A DNA stretch of 64,000 nucleotides from JAHEFT01 sp963766195. GTDB lineage: Bacteria > Pseudomonadota > Gammaproteobacteria > Xanthomonadales > SZUA-36. The position numbers and the translations under genes were made by a program. The notes below the pieces were generated by a model. That model did no database searches. It was not told the DNA's origin and saw only the letters and a list, made by a program, of their open reading frames with translations. Positions 1-8,105 of the stretch are shown piece after piece (position 1 is the stretch's first letter; the number at the start of each line of letters is the position of its first letter). Location: NCBI GenBank assembly GCA_963766195.1, contig CAVXYY010000005.1, positions 124,001 through 188,000 on the forward strand, given 5' to 3'.

Positions 1-635
1 TACCCTATGCCTGCGTTGCTACCGAACTGGGAACCGGCCGCGAGGTCTGGTTGCGGGAAGGATCCTTGCTCGATGCCTGCCGGGCATCGATTGCGCTGCC
101 GGGCATGTTCGCTCCTTCACGCCACACGCCGGACCGCCTGCTGGTGGACGGCGGCCTGGTCAACCCGGTGCCAGTGTCGTTGGCACGCGCAATGGGCGCG
201 GAAATCGTCATCGCGGTAAACCTGAACGGCGACCTGATTGGCCGCCACTTCTTCGTTCACGGCAGCAATGAAGAGACCAGCGAGGAGGAAAGCGAGCGGC
301 AGCTTGCGGAATTCGAGGAAAAAGACTCGGTTGTGGCCAAGTGGGCTGCCAAGATGAAAGCCGGGTTTGGTGTCCGGCTGGATTCGTATATTTCGTCCCT
401 GCGCAAGAAAGAGAGCCCGGACCCAGGCTTGTTTGACGTCATCGCCGGCGCAGTCGACATCATGCAGGACCGCATCACCCGCTCACGAATGGCAGGTGAG
501 CCACCCGATATCCACATCACCCCGCGCCTTCATCACATCGGGCTGATGGAGTTTGACCTGGCTGAAGAAAGTATCAGGGAAGGCCGCGCCGCGACGCGGC
601 TGAATCAGGAGCAGATCAACAAGCTGGCGAGGTAG
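1..635 (+). CDS. Patatin-like phospholipase (RssA type), C-terminal part
   Basis: The frame is open from the first bases of the window, so the gene begins upstream and only about 210 C-terminal residues are seen. The visible part contains the ASIALPGMF stretch and the DGGLVNPVPV segment, whose Asp is the second member of the Ser-Asp dyad of patatin-like hydrolases; the GxSxG nucleophile lies outside the window. The segment ending MGAEIVIAVNLN is typical of the RssA/NTE-like bacterial subfamily. These enzymes hydrolyse acyl ester bonds in phospholipids or lysophospholipids. The tail of roughly 130 residues is charged and helical. It runs convergently toward yjjX, 23 bases away. Substrate is not readable from the sequence. 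Confidence 0.85.
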   Translation, partial: PYACVATELGTGREVWLREGSLLDACRASIALPGMFAPSRHTPDRLLVDGGLVNPVPVSLARAMGAEIVIAVNLNGDLIGRHFFVHGSNEETSEEESERQLAEFEEKDSVVAKWAAKMKAGFGVRLDSYISSLRKKESPDPGLFDVIAGAVDIMQDRITRSRMAGEPPDIHITPRLHHIGLMEFDLAEESIREGRAATRLNQEQINKLAR

Positions 636-658
636 GCCTTAAAAAGCGGCCTGGCATG

Positions 659-1183
659 TCAATAAAGCCCGTTGACAAACGGCACCAGGGCAATGACCAG
701 CGCCTCGGTATAGACACTCTCGCGGGTGTACAAGCCGCCGGTCAGAAGTCCGAAAGCACCGCCCTCGTGTTTGCTGTTTACCGTTGAGAAGACTTTGTCA
801 TTCGCGTCCCCCAGTTCCATGCCCTGCTCGACCAGCGATTTTACAGCCGGTGGCAGCGGCAGGGTTACCGTGCGCGCTTCCGCGATCCTTCCGTCAGCTC
901 CCTGAACCGCCATCCAGGCAAAAGCCATCAGGGTGTCATCGATGGTGTCTATTCCGCCTTCCAGGCCGATCCAGAAGTCGGCATCGGCAATCAATTGGCT
1001 GGCGTTGTGTGCCCGGTTCCTCGCGCCGATGCGGGTTTCGTCATCCGTCATGGGTTGATCGCTGACGCCGGATTCAACACTGACCGGAAGGTATTCGATG
1101 ATTTCTCCGGGGAATTGCAATGAAAATGCTTCCCGGGTTGCTCGAATTTTGGCTGGGTTTTGGGAGGAGATGACGACGCGCAT
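659..1183 (-). CDS. yjjX: Inosine/xanthosine triphosphatase (YjjX family)
   Basis: The protein of 174 residues has the usual YjjX length. It begins with an SSQNPAKIRATREAF stretch, followed by VESGVSDQPM, DDETRIGARNRA and DFWIGLEGGI, which match the family nucleotide-binding and metal-binding blocks in order. The family hydrolyses non-canonical ITP and XTP to the monophosphates, cleaning the nucleotide pool in the cytoplasm. It is transcribed in the same direction as the S4 and yajQ genes and starts 5 bases after the S4 gene ends, so a yajQ-ybcJ-yjjX operon is likely. No frameshift or missing motif was seen. Confidence 0.9.
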   Translation of the reverse strand: MRVVISSQNPAKIRATREAFSLQFPGEIIEYLPVSVESGVSDQPMTDDETRIGARNRAHNASQLIADADFWIGLEGGIDTIDDTLMAFAWMAVQGADGRIAEARTVTLPLPPAVKSLVEQGMELGDANDKVFSTVNSKHEGGAFGLLTGGLYTRESVYTEALVIALVPFVNGLY

Positions 1184-1188
1184 CGATA

Positions 1189-1404
1189 TTATCCGGGAAG
1201 CTGAACGCGGTATTTTTCTTCGGCGAATTCCACGATATCACCGGCCATGATTTTCCTGCGCTTGCGCGTTTCAACCTCCCCGTTGACCTTGACCAGGCCT
1301 TCGGCGATCACGGTTTTTGCTTCACCCCCGCTCGAGGCGAGTCCTTCGAACTTCAGCAGTTTATAAAGCTCGACCGGTTCCCGGTAAATCTCTATTGGTT
1401 TCAA
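1189..1404 (-). CDS. S4-domain RNA-binding protein (YbcJ-like)
   Basis: This 71-residue protein is almost entirely one S4 RNA-binding fold. The pattern LLKFEGLASSGGEAKTVI, then GLVKVNGEVETRKRRKI, corresponds closely to E. coli YbcJ. A role in RNA or ribosome metabolism is expected but not established. The start is a TTG (complement of 1402-1404) that overlaps the TGA stop of yajQ, which points to translational coupling; I prefer this start because it gives the usual family length. It is the middle gene of a probable yajQ-ybcJ-yjjX transcript. Confidence 0.85.
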   Translation of the reverse strand: MKPIEIYREPVELYKLLKFEGLASSGGEAKTVIAEGLVKVNGEVETRKRRKIMAGDIVEFAEEKYRVQLPG

Positions 1405-1883
1405 TCTCTGAAATTCTTGAACTGCAGGGGCAGGCCGAAGTTGCCCTCCCGCAGCAGCGCCATGACCTCCTGCAGGTCATCACGTTTCTTGCCGGTCACC
1501 CGCAACTGGTCGCCCTGGACCGCAGCCTGCACTTTCAACTTGCGGTCCTTGATCAGTTTCACCATCTTGCGTGAGACATCGGAATCGATGCCTTCACGCA
1601 CCGTGACGACCTGGGTGGCGGTCTTGAGGTGGATGACGGGATCCGCCAGTTCCAGGCAGCTGATATCCACCCCGCGCTTGACCAGCTTGTTGCACAGGAT
1701 GTCGTACATCTGTTGCAGCTGGAATTCGGACTCGGTGTTCATCGTGATTTTTGAGTCCTTCAGTTCAAAATTGGAGTCGGTGCCTTTGAAATCAAAACGC
1801 GTGGTGACCTCGCGGTTGGCCTGGTCGACCGCATTGTTGAGTTCGTGGTGGTTGACTTCGGAGACGGTGTCGAAAGACGGCAT
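1401..1883 (-). CDS. yajQ: YajQ family nucleotide-binding protein
   Basis: The protein of 160 residues starts MPSFDTVSEV and contains FDFKGTDSNFELKD, QLQQMYDIL and the C-terminal QVRVTGKK-like stretch (here DQLRVTGKKRDDLQEVM), all characteristic of YajQ. Members bind nucleotides or cyclic di-GMP and have been linked to regulation in some gammaproteobacteria. The open frame extends further upstream, but homology begins at the ATG ending at 1883; an alternative ATG at 1889 would add only two residues. A GGGA about 10 bases before the ATG can serve as ribosome binding site. It is first in a probable operon with the S4 and yjjX genes and is divergent from the methyltransferase at 1943. Confidence 0.9.
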   Translation of the reverse strand: MPSFDTVSEVNHHELNNAVDQANREVTTRFDFKGTDSNFELKDSKITMNTESEFQLQQMYDILCNKLVKRGVDISCLELADPVIHLKTATQVVTVREGIDSDVSRKMVKLIKDRKLKVQAAVQGDQLRVTGKKRDDLQEVMALLREGNFGLPLQFKNFRD

Positions 1884-1942
1884 GATCATTTCCCGGGGTA
1901 ATCGATCTGTAAGATACTCCAGTTTATCAAAAGTGTTTTGGT

Positions 1943-2654
1943 ATGCTACCGCCAAATGGCGACGATTCGAACTTGAAGCACTGGACACAACTTGGCGAGG
2001 CGGCGATCCCGGGTACCGCCGAGTCACTGCTGTTGTTCCGCGGCAAGGATGATTTTTTCATCAAGATTTCATCCGGCGGCGGGGAGTTGATGAGCACACG
2101 CAAGCACGGCTCAGAAGACGCCCTGGGCGCCTTACCGTGCCGGCGTCTTCGCCACCGCGCTTCCCCGAAGGTGTTAATCGGTGGGTTGGGCATGGGGTTT
2201 ACGCTCGCAGCGGTGCTGAAGGAAGTGGGGCCGGGGGCCGAGGTAACGGTCGCCGAACTGATCCCGGAAGTCGTCGAGTGGAACCGGGGGCCGCTGGGTG
2301 AGTGCAGCGGGAAGCCGCTCGACGATCCGCGCACCCGGGTTCACGTGGGGGATGTCATGAAACTGCTGCGCAGCAAGCGGAAATCATTACGATGTCATCG
2401 CACTGGATGTAGACAATGGGCCCGAGGGGCTGACCAAGACTTCAAACGACTGGCTTTACTCCGAGGCCGGCATTGCCGCAACCCAGGAAGCGTTGAGCAC
2501 CGATGGCATCCTGGCTTACTGGTCCGCCGGGCCGGACCAGGCGTTTCACGACCGGCTCAGGCGTTGCGGTTTCATGGTGGAGGAAGTCACGGTTTTCGCG
2601 CATGGCCAAAAGGGGGCCAGGCACACGATCTGGCTGGCCGGCCTGTCTCTTTAA
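1943..2654 (+). pseudogene. Spermidine synthase-like methyltransferase, frameshifted
   Basis: Two frames together encode one Rossmann-type protein of about 235 residues. The first frame carries KVLIGGLGMGFTLAAVL, the AdoMet/dcSAM-binding glycine loop, and the acidic strand VTVAELIPEVVEWNRGPL. From about 2385 the homology continues one base later with YDVIALDVDNGPEGLT, NDWLYSEAGI and ends GARHTIWLAGLSL at the TAA 2652-2654. The switch lies between about 2365 and 2387, near a GGAAA run, and equals one extra base. The family is a short spermidine synthase-like group of unknown substrate. Whether the shift is real or a sequencing error cannot be told, but three other nearby genes show the same kind of defect. 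Confidence 0.75.
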
Positions 2655-2864
2655 CCTTGTGTATCTGCCGGCACCTCGATATTGATAGCCGGCTTTCCGC
2701 AAGCCCTCACGGACCAGTTCGATCAATTCGGGCTGTCCAAATATCCAGTTGACGAGGCCCATCTGGTTGTAGTCTTCTGCCAGCGTGCGCCCAGGACATC
2801 GATCAATTGCATCAAATGGGCGAAAAATGAGATGGTTGCGCGGGTTTGATTGTCTTGATCGGAG

Positions 2865-2870
2865 TACAAT
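2865..2870 (+). promoter_or_regulatory. Possible -10 box upstream of deaD
   Basis: TACAAT lies 58 bases before the helicase start codon, inside a 270-base gap that holds no convincing gene. No good -35 hexamer stands at the right distance (GGTTTG at 16 bases is the best), so the assignment rests on the -10 alone. A leader of about 50 bases would precede the weak CAGGAA ribosome binding site. Confidence 0.3.
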
Positions 2871-2928
2871 AGCATTATCCTTCGCCCCCTGGCGCTGAAA
2901 CCGCGCTTCTCCTCACCAGGAATATCCG

Positions 2929-4356
2929 ATGTCTGATTCCAGCCCGCCCGTTACCACCTTTCGTGATTTGAACCTTCCGGATTCCCTGTTGGCCGCGCTC
3001 AATACTGTCGGCTACGAGAGCCCGACACCGATCCAGGCGCAGACCATTCCGCACCTGTTAAAGGGGCTGGACCTGCTGGGCCATGCGCCTACCGGCACCG
3101 GGAAAACCGCTGCATTTGCGTTGCCCCTGCTTGCCCGGCTCGACATGGATCAGCCACGGGTCCAGATCATGGTGCTCACGCCGACGCGTGAACTGGCCAT
3201 CCAGGTTGCCGAGGCGTTTCAAAGTTACGCCAGCGGAATCAAGGGCTTTCACGTGCTGCCCATTTATGGCGGGCAGGACTACTCCGGGCAGATCCGGCAG
3301 TTGAAGCGGGGCGTGCACGCGGTGGTCGGTACGCCGGGCCGGGTCATGGACCACATGCGCAAGGGAACGCTGAAGCTGGACGGGTTGCAGGCGCTGGTGC
3401 TGGATGAGGCCGACGAAATGCTGCGCATGGGATTTATCGACGACGTCGAATGGATCCTGGAGCAGACCCCCAAGCAACGCCAGATGGCCCTGTTCTCCGC
3501 CACGATGCCAAAGGAAGTTGAACGCATCGCGCGGCGCCACCTGCATGACCCGCAGGAAATTTCGATCAAGTCGCAGACGGCCACGGCCGCCACCATTCAC
3601 CAGCGCTACTGGACGGTCGACAACTTTCACAAGCTGGATGCCTTGACCCGGATACTCGAAGTGGAGCCGTTCGATGCGCTGCTGATGTTCGTGCGCACCA
3701 AAACGGCTACCACCCTGCTGGCCGAGCGCCTGGAGGCCCGTGGCTACTCCGCCGCTGCGCTGAACGGCGATATGGCGCAAAAGGACAGGGAGCGCACCGT
3801 CGAGCGTCTGAAAAACGGAACGCTGGACATCCTGGTGGCGACCGATGTGGCCGCTCGCGGGCTGGACGTGGACCGGATCAGCCACGTGGTCAACTACGAC
3901 ATTCCGTACGACACCGAAGCGTATATCCACCGCATTGGCCGCACCGGCCGCGCCGGCAGGAAAGGTGAAGCCATCCTGTTTGTCGCACCGCGGGAGCGGC
4001 GCATGCTGGCGGCGATCGAACACGCAACCCGCCAGAAGATCGAGCCGCTGAAGCTGCCGACAACGGAAATGGTCAATAACAAGCGCATCGCCAATTTCAA
4101 GCAAAGCATCACCGATACCCTGGCTGCCGGCAACCTCAAGTTCATGCAGGGTTTGCTGGAACAATACCGCATGGAACACGATGTTCCGGCCCTGGATATC
4201 GCCGCGGCCCTGGCGCGGATGCATATCGGTGATCAGCCGTTGTTACTGGAGCCGGACAAACCCGGTCAACGTGCGCACGAGGACAAACCCCACTCACGGC
4301 ACCAGGAAAAGAGCGGCAAGAAGCGGGATCACCAGTCACCCACGCGTGCCCGATGA
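2929..4356 (+). CDS. deaD: DEAD-box ATP-dependent RNA helicase, catalytic core (DeaD/CsdA)
   Basis: The 475-residue product has the complete helicase core: Q motif region 11-40, Walker A PTGTGKT 54-60, PTREL 85-89, TPGR 135-138, DEAD 159-162, SAT 190-192 and the C-terminal HRIGRTGRAGR. DeaD/CsdA unwinds structured RNA and helps ribosome assembly and mRNA turnover, above all in the cold. The frame ends after a charged, low-complexity tail, and the DbpA-type RNA-binding domain that normally closes the protein follows immediately in the next frame at 4361. The gene is therefore either split or carries a one-base insertion between about 4270 and 4350. A cold-shock protein and an RRM protein are encoded 3-4 kb downstream. 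Confidence 0.9.
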   Translation: MSDSSPPVTTFRDLNLPDSLLAALNTVGYESPTPIQAQTIPHLLKGLDLLGHAPTGTGKTAAFALPLLARLDMDQPRVQIMVLTPTRELAIQVAEAFQSYASGIKGFHVLPIYGGQDYSGQIRQLKRGVHAVVGTPGRVMDHMRKGTLKLDGLQALVLDEADEMLRMGFIDDVEWILEQTPKQRQMALFSATMPKEVERIARRHLHDPQEISIKSQTATAATIHQRYWTVDNFHKLDALTRILEVEPFDALLMFVRTKTATTLLAERLEARGYSAAALNGDMAQKDRERTVERLKNGTLDILVATDVAARGLDVDRISHVVNYDIPYDTEAYIHRIGRTGRAGRKGEAILFVAPRERRMLAAIEHATRQKIEPLKLPTTEMVNNKRIANFKQSITDTLAAGNLKFMQGLLEQYRMEHDVPALDIAAALARMHIGDQPLLLEPDKPGQRAHEDKPHSRHQEKSGKKRDHQSPTRAR

Positions 4357-4360
4357 AGGC

Positions 4361-4678
4361 ATGGAGCGTTTCCGGATCGAAGTAGGGCATCAACACCGGG
4401 TCAAGCCGGGCAACATCGTCGGCGCGATCACCAACGAAGCCGGCCTGGACGGCAAGTTTATCGGCCACATCGATATTCACCCCAATTACACCCTGGTTGA
4501 CCTGCCAAAAGACATGCCGGAGGACGTATTCCAGGATCTGAAGAAGATGCGGGTATGCGGCCAGGCGTTGAATCTTTCGCGGGTTGGTGCGTCCGGTGGC
4601 GGTCAGCCGGCAAAGAAGCGGGCGCCTGCCGGTAAAAAGCCGGCGAAAGGCAAGGGCTTTAAAAAGAAGAGGAAGTGA
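4361..4678 (+). CDS. Detached DbpA-type RNA-binding domain of DeaD
   Basis: This 105-residue frame starts with an ATG five bases after the helicase stop. It encodes MERFRIEVGHQHRVKPGNIV, GAITNEAGLDGKFIGHIDI and LVDLPKDMPEDVFQDLK, the DbpA RNA-binding domain found at the C-terminus of DeaD, and ends in a lysine- and glycine-rich tail. Homology continues a few codons upstream of this ATG in the same frame (VPDEG), which argues that it was fused to the core in the parent gene. It could be made as a separate protein by re-initiation, but a one-base assembly or real insertion is simpler. There is no good ribosome binding site of its own. Confidence 0.7.
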   Translation: MERFRIEVGHQHRVKPGNIVGAITNEAGLDGKFIGHIDIHPNYTLVDLPKDMPEDVFQDLKKMRVCGQALNLSRVGASGGGQPAKKRAPAGKKPAKGKGFKKKRK

Positions 4679-4705
4679 CCTGGCCAGGCCACTTCCCCAG
4701 GGTTA

Positions 4706-4729
4706 CCAGGGGCTGTTAACAGGCCCTGG
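4706..4729. terminator. Palindrome between convergent genes
   Basis: A 24-base palindrome with arms CCAGGGGCTGTT and AACAGGCCCTGG and one mismatch lies between the convergent deaD fragment and the exported SDR. No U-run follows on either strand, so function as a terminator is only suggested by position. Confidence 0.35.
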
Positions 4730-4731
4730 AT

Positions 4732-5694
4732 TCAGGGATTCGCGATCAGCGCTGCGTCGAGCATTTCCACCAGCTGGTCGCGGGTGTAGCTGTACTTGTG
4801 GCCCTGGTTCAGCTGTGCCAGTTCCTCGATCTGCTTGTTGATCGTCCAGCCGGCCTCCTCCTGGTTGGGAACGACCAGGTAGCGGCGCTTGGGGTTGGGG
4901 TCGAACAGTGCGTGCTCCGCCGCCTGCGCCACTTCGATCGGGTCGGCCCCTGAAGTGATGTCGCCGAGGTAGGCCAACATCCCGGCAAACTCCTCACGGT
5001 ACAGTGAATCCTCCGGGTTGAAGTTACGCGCTTTCATCCGCTTGAGGACATTCTCACCGATCTTTGAATCGTAGTTGCCCGGCTCGATGATACTGACCTT
5101 GACGTCGAACCTGGCCATCTCCTTCGCCAGCGAATCCGTGAACGCTTCCATGGCATGCTTGGACATGCTGTAAGGCCCGAACAGGGTTGCGGACAGGATG
5201 CCGGAGATTGAGCCAGTGGTTGTGATGCGGCCCTTTGACTCGATGATCAGTGGCGCAAAGGCCCTGGTCACCCGGTACGGGCCGTACAGGTTGACGTCCA
5301 TCTGGAAGTTAAACTCCTCTTCGTCGACTTCGATCAGCGGATAAATCACGCCCACTCCGGCGTTGTTGACCAGCCCGTACAGGCCCCGGCCCGCCTCGGT
5401 GATGGTTTTCACGGCTGCATCGATGTCCGATTGCACGGTCACATCCAGCCGGATGCCCTGGACGTTGTCGATCGCGCTGAGTTCCGCAATGTCCTGGTCC
5501 TTGCGGGCGCCGGCATAGACAAAGTGCCCCTTCGAGGCCAGCAACTCGGCCATCGCCCGGCCCAGCCCGGTGCTGGCGCCGGTGATCAGCACGGCTTTCT
5601 GCTTCTGCATGGCTTCGTCATCGGCCACGACAGATGACGGGACTGATACCAGGATGAGCAGGGCGGTGATGCAACCAAGCAAAGCTTTCTTCAT
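4732..5694 (-). CDS. Exported short-chain dehydrogenase/reductase (copy 1 of 3)
   Basis: The 320-residue protein opens with a signal peptide (MKKALLGCITALLILVSV, cleavage near VVADD). The SDR fold follows: nucleotide loop TGASTGLG near 39-46, NNAGVG near 112, GSISG, and catalytic YSMSK. SDRs need NAD(P)(H), which is not normally available in the periplasm, so export is odd unless the segment anchors the enzyme with a cytoplasmic active site. The ending YSYTRDQLVEMLDAAL is shared with two paralogues at 48.7 and 57.9 kb. Those are in a lower-GC, IS-rich setting while this copy sits among core genes, so it may be the ancestral one. Substrate is unknown. Confidence 0.85.
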   Translation of the reverse strand: MKKALLGCITALLILVSVPSSVVADDEAMQKQKAVLITGASTGLGRAMAELLASKGHFVYAGARKDQDIAELSAIDNVQGIRLDVTVQSDIDAAVKTITEAGRGLYGLVNNAGVGVIYPLIEVDEEEFNFQMDVNLYGPYRVTRAFAPLIIESKGRITTTGSISGILSATLFGPYSMSKHAMEAFTDSLAKEMARFDVKVSIIEPGNYDSKIGENVLKRMKARNFNPEDSLYREEFAGMLAYLGDITSGADPIEVAQAAEHALFDPNPKRRYLVVPNQEEAGWTINKQIEELAQLNQGHKYSYTRDQLVEMLDAALIANP

Positions 5695-5759
5695 ATTATT
5701 TTCCTTTCATTCGGGTTTTGGGGTTGGCGGGAAAGTATAGATCATTAAAAAACCCGGCC

Positions 5760-5765
5760 TATAAT
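5760..5765 (+). promoter_or_regulatory. TATAAT placed for a leaderless start
   Basis: A perfect TATAAT is followed by six bases and then the ATG of the DUF4124 gene, so transcription would begin at or next to the A of the start codon. No clear -35 hexamer is seen 16-18 bases upstream. The same spacing recurs at 15267, 20203 and (one base shorter) 56254. Confidence 0.45.
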
Positions 5766-5771
5766 ATAAGA

Positions 5772-6231
5772 ATGACGTTGCGTCGCATCTTTTTTGTATC
5801 TCTGGTCGCATTGGCGGCGATCCCGGCGTTCGCTACCGAGGTGTACCGCTGGGTGGACGATAACGGTGTCGTTCACTTCAGCCAGACCGAACCACCCGGG
5901 AATAATACCGGTGTGGAAAAAATGAATTTGGACGACTCACCGCCGCCCGGGCTACGATCCGGAGGAAGACCGCTACCAGGTCGAAGCGCAAGCGGAACAA
6001 ATGGCCCTGCTCAGGGCTGAAATGGATAAGAAGCGGGAATTGGCGAGGGAGCAGAAACTCAACACCCCACAGCCGCCACCGGTAACGCAATACCAGGATT
6101 TCCCGTATTGGCAGGTGCCCTATTATCCTGGCCGGCCAATCGGTCCACGCCCGCCGCCGCGACCCGAACCGCCCATTGAGCGACCTTACCCTACAGACAC
6201 GTTGCGGCCGCCGGGCGGGGCCTGGGAATAG
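5772..6231 (+). pseudogene. DUF4124 exported protein, frameshifted
   Basis: The first frame encodes a signal peptide (MTLRRIFFVSLVALAAIPAF) and the DUF4124 core TEVYRWVDDNGVVHFSQTEP, typical of small periplasmic proteins of unknown role in gammaproteobacteria. At about 5954-5960, in a CCCGGGC run, the sensible reading moves one base: PGYDPEEDRYQVEAQAEQ joins directly to the downstream frame MALLRAEMDKKRELAREQ and a proline-rich tail that ends at TAG 6229-6231. One extra G explains the break. The restored protein would have about 152 residues. The start at 5772 is chosen because it begins the signal peptide and follows a TATAAT box. Confidence 0.7.
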
Positions 6232-6235
6232 AGGA

Positions 6236-7204
6236 TTACCCCCCTCTTTTCGGGTTGCCCGTCCTGGCGATCCGGTTGGTGGCTGCGACCAGTTCCCGGG
6301 TGATTTCCGGTTCATGCGATGAATGCCCGGAGCCGGGAGCGACGACCGTATCGAGTTCGGGCCAGGCCTGCGCCAGGTCGGTCAGGTTCTTGATCGCACA
6401 GACGATGTCATAGCGCCCGTGGACCGCGAAAGCGGGAATGTGCCGGATGCGTTCGACCCGGTCCAGCAACATGGAGTCGGGTTCAGGGCGGACATTGCGA
6501 AAATAATGTGCTTCCAGCCGGGCCACTGCCCACGCGGTATTGTCATCCGCGAAGTGATCGGTGAATTCCTTGTTCGGCAACAGTGTGCAACAGGCGGTTT
6601 CGTAGGTGGCCCAGTGCTTTGCCGCCTTCAGCGCCAGTTCACGGTCATCGCCGGTCAGGCGTTTCCAGTAGGCTTCGAGCAGGTCACCGCGCTCGGCTTC
6701 CGGGATAAATCCGGCGAATTCATTCCATAATTCAGGTTGGATCATGCCGACGCGGTACAGCCACCAGTCAAGCTCCTCTGCGCGCAACAACCAGATTCCG
6801 CGCAGCACCAGGCTTTTGCAGCGTTCCGGATGTTCCTGGGCGTAAAACAGCGAGATGGTGCTGCCGTAAGAGCCGCCAAACACGTGCCACTGGTCGATGC
6901 CGAGTTTTTCCCGCAATTGCTCGATGTCACGCGTGGTGGCCGCCATCGTGTTGTCGGTCAGGTCTCCCACCGGGCGCGAACGGCCACTGCCACGCTGGTC
7001 CAGCAGGACGATGCGAAAAAACTGCGGGTCAAAAAAACATCGGTCAAATGCGGTGCAGCCGGCGCCCGGCCCGCCATGCAGGAACAGGATGGGCTCTCCC
7101 TGTGGATTACCACATTGTTCCCAGTAGAGTTTGTGAGGCTCGTCGACCTCGAGAATGCCGGTTTCAAACGGCTCGATGGGTGGATAAAAATATTCGTTTG
7201 CCAT
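6236..7204 (-). CDS. pip: Proline iminopeptidase (S33 family)
   Basis: The product of 322 residues has the alpha/beta-hydrolase features of prolyl aminopeptidase: oxyanion segment HGGPG at 43-47, LLDQRGSGRS near 68-76, the nucleophile in GGSYGS (Ser112), Asp266 in GRYD and His294 in GSGHS. The Trp/Glu-rich cap (ELDWWLYRVG) is also typical. The enzyme removes N-terminal proline from peptides in the cytoplasm; there is no signal peptide. It is convergent with the DUF4124 gene and stands alone as a transcription unit. The length equals that of characterised family members. Confidence 0.93.
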   Translation of the reverse strand: MANEYFYPPIEPFETGILEVDEPHKLYWEQCGNPQGEPILFLHGGPGAGCTAFDRCFFDPQFFRIVLLDQRGSGRSRPVGDLTDNTMAATTRDIEQLREKLGIDQWHVFGGSYGSTISLFYAQEHPERCKSLVLRGIWLLRAEELDWWLYRVGMIQPELWNEFAGFIPEAERGDLLEAYWKRLTGDDRELALKAAKHWATYETACCTLLPNKEFTDHFADDNTAWAVARLEAHYFRNVRPEPDSMLLDRVERIRHIPAFAVHGRYDIVCAIKNLTDLAQAWPELDTVVAPGSGHSSHEPEITRELVAATNRIARTGNPKRGG

Positions 7205-7285
7205 GGATGCTCACCGGGTTGCTGATGGTCGTTCAAAGAGTGATTATAGGGCCTTCGATGCGAACAATGCTTTGAGGATTCAGTA

Positions 7286-7551
7286 ATGGCCGGTGGATTT
7301 GCGAAAGACGGCGCCGTTCAGGACCAGATAGACGCCACGATTGAGGATGCCGTGCAACGGGCCCGTCACCGGCTGCCGCGTGGCGAGAGCCTGGAAAAAT
7401 GTGAAGAATGTGGTTCGGCGATACCCGAGGCCCGGCGCAATGCGGTCCGTGGTGTGCGTTTGTGCGTTGCCTGCCAGGAGGCGAAGACAAGGAGCAGGCG
7501 GCGGTTTCGGGTTATAACCGGCGGGGCAGCAAGGACAGCCAGTTGCGTTAG
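7286..7551 (+). pseudogene. DksA/TraR zinc-finger protein (YbiI-like), frameshifted
   Basis: The first frame matches E. coli YbiI almost throughout: QDQIDATIEDAVQRAR, PRGESLEKCEECGSAIPEARR and GVRLCVACQ, with a CxxC...CxxC zinc finger. After about 7480 the YbiI-like ending SGYNRRGSKDSQLR is found in another frame and stops at TAG 7549-7551. One base appears to be missing near GGAGGCG at 7477-7483. The uncorrected frame continues to 7573 with an unrelated tail, leaving the zinc finger intact, so a product of altered ending is possible. The family is related to DksA but too short to reach the RNA polymerase active site in the same way. Confidence 0.75.
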
Positions 7552-7575
7552 GGCCGTCCTTTACAACGTTTAGGT

Positions 7576-7833
7576 CTAGCGGCGGCCCCGGCGCGGTTCT
7601 TCAAAGCGGACTTTCAGAAAATCCGAGCCATTCACCACGGAGCCGTCGAGCGCTGTCTGCGCCGCGCGTGCTTCGTGGCCTTCCATTCCGATAAAGCCGA
7701 AACCCTTGCATTTGCCGGTAAAAATATCGTGCGCCAGGTCGATGGAACGCACGGTACCGTAGGCCTCGAACATCGCACGAACGGATGCCTCGGTGGCTTC
7801 TGGGGGCAGATTGCCCACGAATAGTTTTTTCAT
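7576..7833 (-). CDS. RRM-domain RNA-binding protein
   Basis: This 85-residue protein is a single RNA recognition motif: RNP2 KLFVGNLP near the start and RNP1 KGFGFIGM near 46-53, then a short arginine-rich tail. Such small RRM proteins occur in cyanobacteria and many gammaproteobacteria and bind single-stranded RNA. The ATG ending at 7833 begins the RNP2 strand directly; a TTG 15 bases earlier is possible. It lies downstream of the cold-shock gene on the same strand, separated by a strong terminator, so it may be partly expressed by read-through. A joint role in cold-related RNA handling is inference from the neighbours. Confidence 0.88.
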   Translation of the reverse strand: MKKLFVGNLPPEATEASVRAMFEAYGTVRSIDLAHDIFTGKCKGFGFIGMEGHEARAAQTALDGSVVNGSDFLKVRFEEPRRGRR

Positions 7834-7852
7834 AGTGGGCTCGTACAAATAA

Positions 7853-7876
7853 AAACCCCGCTCGAAGAGCGGGGTT
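7853..7876 (-). terminator. Rho-independent terminator of the cold-shock gene
   Basis: Arms AAACCCCGCTC and GAGCGGGGTTT with a short loop form an 11-bp perfect stem. Read on the minus strand the stem is followed by TTTTTATTTG, a proper U-run, 26 bases after the csp stop codon. Confidence 0.85.
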
Positions 7877-7901
7877 TCCAGATTCAGTAGTCGAATGCTA
7901 A

Positions 7902-8105
7902 TCAGTTAGCAACTACGTTCGTAGCCTGCGGACCCTTCGGACCGTTTTCCACGTTGAACGTTACTGACTGGCCCTCTGCGAGGACTTTGAAGCCTTCAGA
8001 CTGGATTGCAGAGAAGTGAACAAACACGTCCTTGCTGCCATCTTCAGGAGAAATAAAACCGAAACCTTTCGATTCGTTGAACCACTTAACAGTACCTGTC
8101 GTCAT
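7902..8105 (-). CDS. Cold-shock protein (CspA family)
   Basis: The 67-residue product is a full cold-shock domain with RNP1 KGFGFI and RNP2 VFVHFS and the opening TGTVKWFNESKGFG. These proteins bind single-stranded nucleic acid and melt RNA structure. An AAAGG about 9 bases before the ATG is the ribosome binding site. The upstream region, 8106-8357, is AT-rich and could hold a long structured leader as in other csp genes; I could not define a promoter with confidence. A terminator follows the gene. The absence of extra domains and the high conservation make the assignment firm; the paralogue letter cannot be given. Confidence 0.95.
   Translation of the reverse strand: MTTGTVKWFNESKGFGFISPEDGSKDVFVHFSAIQSEGFKVLAEGQSVTFNVENGPKGPQATNVVAN

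Noticed and set aside
2442..2762. Minus-strand frame starting MGLVNWIFGQPELIELVREG
   Set aside because: Only the first 35 or so codons look protein-like and the rest is antisense to the methyltransferase end. It may be a remnant of a gene, but I cannot support a call.
3058..4224. 388-codon frame antisense to deaD
   Set aside because: Exact antisense of a conserved helicase with high GC at third positions; a shadow frame.
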